Shown here: positions 57,200 through 64,000 of the stretch, one piece after another
How positions within the stretch are numbered: the stretch's first letter is position 1
How the letters are laid out: each line of letters starts with the position of its first letter
Origin: Hibiscus mutabilis
Taxonomy: Eukaryota > Streptophyta > Magnoliopsida > Malvales > Malvaceae
NCBI GenBank assembly: GCA_019671005.1
Contig: CM033718.1
Span: 24,618,014-24,682,013 of the forward strand
Direction: 5' to 3'
DNA length: 64,000 nt
Notes under the pieces: model-generated
The model's input: only the letters and a program-made list of their open reading frames with translations
Told to the model about the DNA's origin: nothing
Databases searched by the model: none
Made by a program: the position numbers and the translations under genes

Positions 57200-58200
57200 C
57201 CGCCTCTAGCTGAACTCTAACCATGCTGAGAAAAAGTCAACCTCAAAGACTAAACAGGTATACCATCATCCATAACTGAGCAGTCCTTCGCCATATGACC
57301 TGGTGCTCGGCACCTATAGCAAACCCTCCAAAGCAAGAAGCACACCTCAAGGTGATGTCAACCATAATCCTCATAAGCCGGTGGAAGAAACACTCCAGTT
57401 GAACCATCGGTGCTCCCCTTTGGAGCAGAAATCAATGAACCCCTACGAACCCTTAGTTTGGATCCCCGACCGTCCCTCGGTAGATGATTTGAAACAACTC
57501 TCTCCGTATCCCTCGAAGCATAGAACCTCTTACACAGAGCCTGGGAAGCACCGATGATGTCTTGGGTCCCCATAACATGGCCTCTAAAGTCCTCAATCTG
57601 ACTTGGTGTCGAACCCTAAAATCGCTCAAGTGCCTTTGAACTATTGGCTAACTCTAAAGATGTCCTAAGTGGACCTGCAGTCACATGCATCTGAAGGTCA
57701 ACCTTCACCCATGTCTAAACCTCTTACACCTTAACTCCTCAGTGGCGACTAACTCTAGGATATAACGGCCCAACTGTAGAAAATCTTGCTCATAATCAAA
57801 CATTGTCAAGTCCCCCTAAACCAGATGCAGGAACTGATCTCTCATCTCATCCATGTGAACCTCATGATGTACTTCTTCCTGAACTCATGCAAGAAGACAT
57901 CCCATGTCAAAAGTACAGGTTGTAGGCCCAACTCAATAGTCTTCCACCACTCATGTGCATTACCTTTAAGAAGGGAGACAATACAATCGAAGTTGTCCTT
58001 CGGACTCCCTGTCATCTATCTCAAAATTCTTTAAGTGTCTCTTAAACACTGGTTATCCTTGATCGGGTCATCTTTACCTAAACCTTCAAAATCTTTTGGA
58101 CCAAAAAGGTGAAGCCTCTCAACAGGGGTCTTGCGAGGCGTCTCGGATTGCCTCAGATAGCTTGCACCACTTGCAAGAGAGCAGAGGTAAGATCATGGAG
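57200..58200 (-). pseudogene. Chromovirus gag with zinc knuckle, broken
   Basis: Minus-strand gag. The core reads CIVSLLKGNAHEWWKTIELG at about 57935-57990, then TWDVFLHEFRKKYI near 57880, as in Retrotrans_gag. A stop follows near 57845. Further on an open stretch (57358-57573) leads to the knuckle CYRCRAPGHMAKDC (C-x2-C-x4-H-x4-C) at about 57277-57318. The order fits 5' LTR, gag, pol on the minus strand. Confidence 0.85.
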
Positions 58201-58494
58201 GTGGCTCGCCCCTCCACTTTCGGTACCTCCCAGAAGGCATGCATCCCCAATGTCCGGGACAGATTCCTTACCAAAGTTTTTCACTTGAGAGACATGGCTC
58301 TCCTCATGACTGTCCTAGTCACATTTGGCTTCATTCGCAATCGAACTTTTTTTTAAACACAAGGAAAAAAGGCAACACCATTAGGATTCACAGTCTTGGA
58401 AGAGTAAAACTTAAATTTAGGGGCTTATATTCACCAGACACCTTATCACGACCTCTAAACCACCTCAGGTTTTCCTAGAACCGACTAAACCTAA
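58201..58494 (-). other. Chromovirus leader and gag start, decayed
   Basis: Between primer site and gag core; no clean start codon can be chosen. Confidence 0.4.
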
Positions 58495-58506
58495 GCTCTA
58501 ATACCA
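58495..58506 (-). other. Chromovirus primer binding site
   Basis: Minus-strand TGGTATTAGAGC, one base off the initiator tRNA-Met site TGGTATCAGAGC, five bases inside the LTR end. Confidence 0.85.
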
Positions 58507-58511
58507 TTAAA

Positions 58512-61035
58512 TGTAACACCCCGATCTGGATCCAGATCCGAAGTGCTACATTCGAGTCACCCAAACTGACCCATCCAAAAATTCCATTTTAAAACCATAA
58601 GTTTAGCCATTTCTAAAAAAATTAAAAAATCAATAAATCCATGTAATTTAATAAAAATCATAATTAAGTTTACAAAGTAGGAGCTCCAAGTTCAAAACAT
58701 CGTATATCAAAATAGTATTTCAAATAGAGTTACAGACTCAATAGTGGTAAGGTCTTATGAATACATTAGCAAGAACTAAAATAGCAAGTATTGTACTCTG
58801 AAGTGAACGCGATGCTAGGAAATCCTCGTCGATGTGCTACTCCAAAGGGGGACCTATCAACATATGCACGGAAAAACAACACATTCACACGTTGAGCTAA
58901 CAAATCTTAGTGGTACATTTCCACTCTACCACAATTCGTGATTATCATAAAATAATCATGCAAGATAAAATAGTCTAGAGAGCATAGATATGGCTTTACT
59001 ATCTATGAGCTATCATCTAGCCTACACTAGCTAGAGTTCTTAGATCACCTATCTCATGGTATCATTAAGCTTACAACAAGTCTTCACTATTTCCACAAGC
59101 TTTGCCATACTCTAGGTCACATAGCCTATCGAGTTACTCGAGCTCACACAGCCTATTGAGTTAACACATATCGTACCCTGATCACTCAGCCATCAGGTAC
59201 ATAAGTTATCATCTATATCATCCATACAACATACATAAATACATCCATACATCATCTACATAATGGCCAACAATGCCCTACTTTACTCGTGCTCACACAA
59301 CCGTTGAGTTACCCGTGTTCACATAGTCGTCAGGTTAAATAGACCATATTTGAATCACCATAGACACGAATACGTCCTAAACATACTTGGATCACATTAG
59401 CCACAAGTAGCCTTTACCTGAGGTCACTCATCCAATCAGGTTACTCGAGCTCACTCAACCTATCGAGTCTATTACCTTATTCGGATCTCCATAGCCATAG
59501 ATAGGTTCTAACCTCACCCAGATCACTCAACACGTAGATACATCGGATGTACTTGATCACTCAGGCCGAAGTACATATCCCCTTATATAAGTACAGTAGT
59601 ATTGACTCTAGGACATTCGGATTCCTTTACCGTAACATAAGATAATGCATGATCCCTGAGCATTCATACACCTCACCAAGAGGTAAGTGGCACTAAGCCA
59701 AGCCATCGACAATTTCCCCAAGGCATGACACTAACCATCATAGTTACATCGAGTCATCATTTACCAAGTTATTACACATTATTCTCATTTATAAGGGTTA
59801 AACCTCAGTTTCTCAATTTTACAATTCATTTTACTACCTTAGAAGCCTATTGGAGCAAAGTCCTCAAACTCAACTTCATATTTTCTGGGCAGATTACTCT
59901 GGCAGTACTAATACTCACTTAAAGGTATCGATACGCCTCTCTGGGTACCGATACCCAGACTATGCATACTGATACCTAGCTCATGCGCAAAAAGGGTTAA
60001 ACCAACACCTCGTACCGATATATAGGGCTGTGTACCTATACCCCAAGCATACTGGTACACAAATTAGCCACTAGAATTTTAATAAGGCATGGGGTATTGA
60101 TACCCTCCTTAGGCATACCGATACGCTCTTCCAAAAATGTTTATGTTTATCGTATATAACATAGGGTATCAGTACGGGCCCCATGTATGGGAGTTGGTTA
60201 GGGTGGTTTACTACTATTTGTACGTATTAATACCCACTAATCCAGATTTCACCATTAATAAGGCTTTAAGCTACAAAAACTCAAACTAGCTCATCCATAA
60301 AATCAAGCAAGATAATTGATTTATGATCTTCAAGAAGGGTAAGAGTCAGAGTTGTACTGACCTTTTAGCAAGAATCTTGAATTTGCTTCACCCACTTACT
60401 TTCCACAACTTTTTCTCTTTGGCACAAACTTCAATAAACCCAAATCACTTCTTTTTTCCATAAAAACATGGAAAACTAAACAAAACTTGAAATAACAACT
60501 AAGGAAGAATTTAACTATGAATCTATACCCTTTTAATCAAATGAAGAACCTTAAAAATCATAAGGCTTTAAAGTTTCAAAAACCCACAAATAAAACCTTA
60601 CCTTTTCATCAAGATATTATGCTTTCCTTGAAGCTTGAAAGATAGAGATTAAGAATCCCTAACTCTTAAGTCTCGTAGGTAACAAATAGAGGATAAAGCT
60701 TCAATATTTGAAGGTTGGAAGTTATGGTGTCTTGGGGAAGAAGATGAAGGTAGAAGAAAGAGAAAGGAGTGGGAAAAGGGATGATATCACCCAAGCTTCT
60801 TTTTCTCCCCCCGTTAACCCCATATGAAGACAAAACCCATTAAAAGATGTCAACCTTTATTTTAAACTTGATCTTATAAAATTATAAACTCTCAAGTCCT
60901 CTACCATGCCATAGTATTAATCCCCAACTATTAAAACCCAAACTTTTCCCAAGAGGCCCAATTAAACAAACCCACATGAAGATCCAAAACCCGGGTCAAT
61001 GCACGTTCATTAACTCAAAAATTTGGATCGTTATA
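58512..61035 (-). mobile_element. Reverse-strand chromovirus 5' LTR
   Basis: 2524 bp. Its 3' end (minus strand GGGGTGTTACA) is next to the primer site. The 5' end at 61035 is decayed (TATAACGATCC for TGTAACGACCC). It abuts a hAT fragment, into which the element probably inserted. Confidence 0.88.
59906..60176. repeat. Array of phased palindromic 10-mers, locus F
   Basis: Starts 59906, 59926, 59946, 59967, then 60013/60033, 60050, 60095/60116 and 60167. Offsets within groups are 20 or 21 bp. The tag CACTAGAATTTTAATAAGG is at 60069. Confidence 0.87.
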
Positions 61036-61254
61036 ATCACCATATTCTGGAGTTTGTATCTATGATTCCCTTTTCAAGTGTCTAAAAGAGTGGAACATTG
61101 AGACAAAGGTGGCTACTTTGACAATGGACATTGCTAGGTCTAATGATGTGGTGGCTAGAAAATTGATGGAAAATTTGAATCTTCAGAAGAAATTTGTTGT
61201 TGGTGGAAAATTGTTTCATGTGCGATGATGTGAACATATTCTTAATTTGTTAGT
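61036..61254 (+). pseudogene. hAT transposase fragment
   Basis: Frame from about 61067 reads SLFKCLKEWNIETKVATLTM, then DIARSNDVVARKLMENL, KKFVVGGKLFHVR, a stop, and CEHILNLLV. This is the segment of plant hAT (RICESLEEPER/DAYSLEEPER-like) transposases with the DNAxSND and FHVRCxAHILNL motifs; the Asn of DNA is Ile and the first Cys codon is a stop. Both ends are cut exactly at LTR boundaries (61035 and 61255). The BED finger and the dimerisation domain are not in the window. Confidence 0.85.
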
Positions 61255-61448
61255 TGTAAAATCTATATTTGATTTTTATATGACAAAGTGTTTAAGGACC
61301 AATTTATAAAATTGGATAAATTTTTAAGTATTCAAAAGTCTCACAAAATGACAAGGAATCGAACTTAAAATGTTTATAAGTCAAAAACATAAACCCCAAA
61401 AGTTTTTCTAAGTATCTGCATACTCAAATAACCAAAAATGCCCAGGCG

Positions 61449-61897
61449 TATCGATACACCCTTAGGTGTTTCGATACGACTTTTGACTACTAGAATTTTA
61501 ATTGCAAAATCCTATCGATACGGCTTAGTCCGTTTCAATATGGCTTTCATCTGGGTTTATATTTTTGGTTATGCATATCGATACGGGGTGTTAAGAATTT
61601 CAAATCTTTGCATTTAATCTATGACTGTTGCCTTGTCAGTTCTTGGAATCAACAAACTTTGAATTTCAGTCAACCCATATCGATACGCCCCTAGACGTAT
61701 CAATGTAATTTTCCTTGGACTTTTTCCTCAGATTCTAGTGAGCTAAAACCATACCGATATGGCTATAGCGTAGCGATATGCCTATGTTTTTACACTATAC
61801 CCATTTCGATACGCCCTCAAGTGTATCGATACCCCTTTGTACAAGGACTATTTCTTCCTATGGTAGATACCGATACGTCTCCTCGTGTACCGATACA
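61449..61897. repeat. Array of phased palindromic 10-mers, locus E
   Basis: Pairs 61449/61469, 61513/61533, 61576 (partner decayed), 61678/61698, 61752/61771 (19 bp), 61804/61824 and 61868/61888; five pairs have an exact 20-bp offset. Tag GACTACTAGAATTTTAATTG at 61485. Confidence 0.9.
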
Positions 61898-61992
61898 GTA
61901 GGTTACCAAATAGCATTTATTGCAGGAAGAAAGCAGCCCAACATCTTTATTATGATCTCAACCACCCAAACAGTTAGAAATCAATGAAGGGA

Positions 61993-62000
61993 TATAAAAT
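61993..62000 (+). promoter_or_regulatory. Copia LTR TATA box
   Basis: TATAAAAT followed by CAAGTCTCCAAAGCT, conserved with the reverse copy at 5136-5142. Confidence 0.55.
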
Positions 62001-62498
62001 CAAGTCTCCAAAGCTACAACAACAATAATTGAACATCCATTGAACAAGTTAAAAGAATTCAAGCACAAATCCAACACTTTGAGCTTATTAGAGTCAAATC
62101 CTTTATAACCCACTTGAGTGAGCATAATTGTAATTTCTTTCTTTCAAGTTTGGGTTGAGTGAAATTTTAATTGGGGAAAATTATTTACATTTGAGAGGTC
62201 TTTCATTTTTTGTCATTCTTTCTTGTAAAGTGAGAGAACTTGATCAAGCTTTGGGTAGAAAGTTTTATCTTTGTAACGGTTTCCTCCTAAGCCTAGAAAA
62301 AGGGAATAATTTCGTAGTGAAATTGTTTTGAAATCCTTAGTGGAGAGCTAAGGTAGTGAATATAGAGCTCGTTAGAAGCTTGAACCACTGTAAATTCTTT
62401 GTGTCACACTTTTCATTTAACCTCTTGTTTCCCTTCATTTTTAAAAGTGCCAATTCACCCTTCTTGGCCAAATCGAGTTGATTGATCATCCTAACAAT

Positions 62499-62510
62499 TG
62501 GTATCAGAGC
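62499..62510 (+). other. Copia primer binding site (initiator tRNA-Met)
   Basis: TGGTATCAGAGC two bases after the LTR end. Confidence 0.93.
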
Positions 62511-62582
62511 CTAACTCATTTGAGGGATTAACATCCATTTGAGACGATTGTAGAGGTCATTCAATCATCCGATATTCAAGCC

Positions 62583-62697
62583 ATGACATCTACTTTTGGC
62601 CATAACTTGTACGAGTCTCAATCTGTCACCAAACTCCCTTATTTCAATGGAGATAACTATCCCTGTTGGAAGAATCACATGAAGCTCTTCATCAAAT
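62583..62697 (+). pseudogene. Copia gag N-terminus, deleted after 38 codons
   Basis: Starts MTSTFGHNLYES, then LPYFNGDNYPCWKNHMKLF. At about 62697 the sequence jumps to integrase, so the rest of gag and the protease are missing. Confidence 0.85.
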
Positions 62698-64000
62698 CCG
62701 TATGGATCTTGGTGGCCCTATAAGGACTATGAGCTTGGGTGGAAAATCATATGCATTTGTTTTAGTTGATGACTACTCTAGATTTACTTGGGTTCTACTT
62801 TTAAGTACCAAGGATGAGGCTTTAGAAAAATTCATCACATTTTCAAAAATTACTCAAAATAATGTTGGTCATTCTATTTCTCACATTAGAATGACCATGG
62901 AACCGAATTTCAAAATTTAGGTTTTGAGGATTTTTGTAAATCAAATGCTATAAGCCATAATTTTTCTGTTTCTCACACTCCTCGACAAAATAGGATTATT
63001 GAGAGGAAAATCGAACTTTAGAAGAAATGGCTAGAACTATGCTTTGTGAAAATAATTTCTCAAAGTATTTTTGGGCAGAACCACTAATACAGCTTGCTAT
63101 ATTGTCAATCGAGTAATGATTAGGCCAATTTTAAGGAAAACTCTTTATGAGATTTTAAAATCCAAAAAGCCTAACATTAGATATTTTCATCCTTTTGGAT
63201 GTAAATGTTTTGTTTTAAATAATGGAAAAGACAATTTAGGTAAATTTGATGCAAAAAGTGATGAAACTATTTTCTTAGGTTATTCTTTAAACTCTAAAGT
63301 CTATCGTGTATTTAATAAAAGAACTTTGGTAGTTGAAGAGTCTATTCATGTGGTTTTCGATGATAACCTCTTTCCAAGGAAGGATTCTTGTGATGATGAT
63401 GATGTAGAAATTTTTGAAGTCAATAATGGTGGGCAATCATCAAAGGTAGATGAAGTTCTTTCCAAAGAAGAAGAAGCACAATATCCACCTCTAAAAGCCT
63501 TGAAGGACATGACTCTAGAGGAAAAGGAAGTGAGCTACCCAAGGGAGTTCAATTATGTCAAAGATGGTGAGATTTTGGGTGATCCATCCAAAGGGGTAAC
63601 CACTAGACTTTCTCTTAAAAGTGCTTGTAATATTGCATTTATCTCATGCATAGAGCCTAAAAATATCAAAGAAGCATTAAATGATGAATATTGGATATTG
63701 GCCATGTAAGAAGAGATAAATCAATTTGAGAGAATTCAAGTATGGACATTAGTTGATATGCCTAGTAATAAGTCTACCATAGGAACTAAATGGGTTTTTA
63801 GAAACAAACTAGATGAGAGTGGTAACATAGTGAGAAACAAGGCTAGACTTGTTGCTCAAGGTTACACTCAAGAAGAAAGAATCAATTTTGATGAAACCTA
63901 TGCACCCGTAGCTAGAATGAAAGCTATTAGGATGCTTCTTGTATTTTTCATGTTATCTTGAATTCAGGCTTTTTCAAATGGATGTAAAAAGTGCTTTTCT
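62698..64000 (+). pseudogene. Copia integrase and RT start, cut by the window edge
   Basis: Begins inside the integrase core at MDLGGPIRTMSLGGKSYAFV (first Asp) with DDYSRFTWV; the second Asp motif near 62890 is decayed (IRMTMEPNF). The Glu lies in IIERK near 62998, with a frame break at 63015. The ORF from 63071 gives ACYIVNRVMIRPILRKTLYE, FHPFGCKCFVLN and SDETIFLGYSLNSKVYRVFN, an acidic linker (DDDDVEIFEV), and after a stop at 63707 the RT start (GTKWVFRNKLDESG, RLVAQGYTQEE, FDETYAPVARM). A frameshift near 63945 precedes QMDVKSAF at the window end. Confidence 0.92.

Larger units (their letters stand above)
61255..62496 (+). mobile_element. 5' LTR of the second SIRE-like copia copy
   Basis: 1242 bp, TGTAAAATC to ATCCTAACA, matching 4650-5913 along its length. 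The preceding five bases are TTAGT; the other end is outside the window. Confidence 0.9.

Noticed and set aside
1..64000. tRNA, rRNA, microRNA or host protein-coding genes
   Set aside because: I found no cloverleaf, rRNA motif or multi-exon host gene; the tRNA-like matches are retrotransposon primer sites.
1..64000. Integrated pararetrovirus sequence
   Set aside because: All RT and protease motifs read here fit copia, gypsy or LINE contexts; no movement-protein or coat motif was seen.

Overview
This window is repeat-dominated nuclear DNA of a flowering plant. I see no intact host gene, tRNA or rRNA. The assignment rests on plant-type retrotransposon lineages (Ty1/copia with initiator-Met primer sites; Ty3/gypsy of Tat, Athila and chromodomain types), an L1-like LINE, a hAT transposase fragment, MULE-type MITEs and (TTTAGGG)-like repeats. 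A eudicot is likely, but the species cannot be named from the sequence.

Layout. 1-5913: a Tat-type LTR running off the left edge, then a reverse-strand copia relic (5' LTR 4650-5913) with a MITE in its ORF. 5914-15188: AT-rich DNA full of fold-back elements, two carrying telomere-like repeats, ending in a 1.6 kb TIR element with a 9-bp target duplication that holds a poly(A)-tailed 3' piece of the splicing-factor gene ISY1. 15640-25640: an L1-like LINE split by a solo LTR (16572-24263), itself split by a 5.1 kb reverse-strand copia (18602-23704); both insertions keep perfect 5-bp duplications. 25641-34013: a copia LTR and leader fused to a 5'-truncated Tat element, whose integrase region is split by a second Tat-type solo LTR. 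34300-38290: a reverse Tat-type LTR and a gag-only gypsy relic. 38306-44041: 3' half of a chromovirus. 44047-50472: an Athila-like element without RT or integrase. 50473-61035: a reverse-strand chromovirus relic whose 3' LTR carries an opposite-facing solo LTR. 61036-61254: hAT fragment. 61255-64000: a second copy of the first copia family, with a gag-to-integrase deletion, cut by the window edge.

All coding regions carry stops, frameshifts or deletions, so nothing here looks autonomous. Target duplications let the insertion order be read at several places.

The most unusual structure is a set of palindromic 10-mers (consensus TATCGATACG, variants TACCGGTACG and TATCGGTACG) in pairs whose starts lie almost always 20 bp apart, two helical turns. 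They cluster in six LTR segments belonging to both copia and chromovirus elements, usually near a short shared tag (CTACTAGAATT). I know of no standard LTR feature that explains this pattern.
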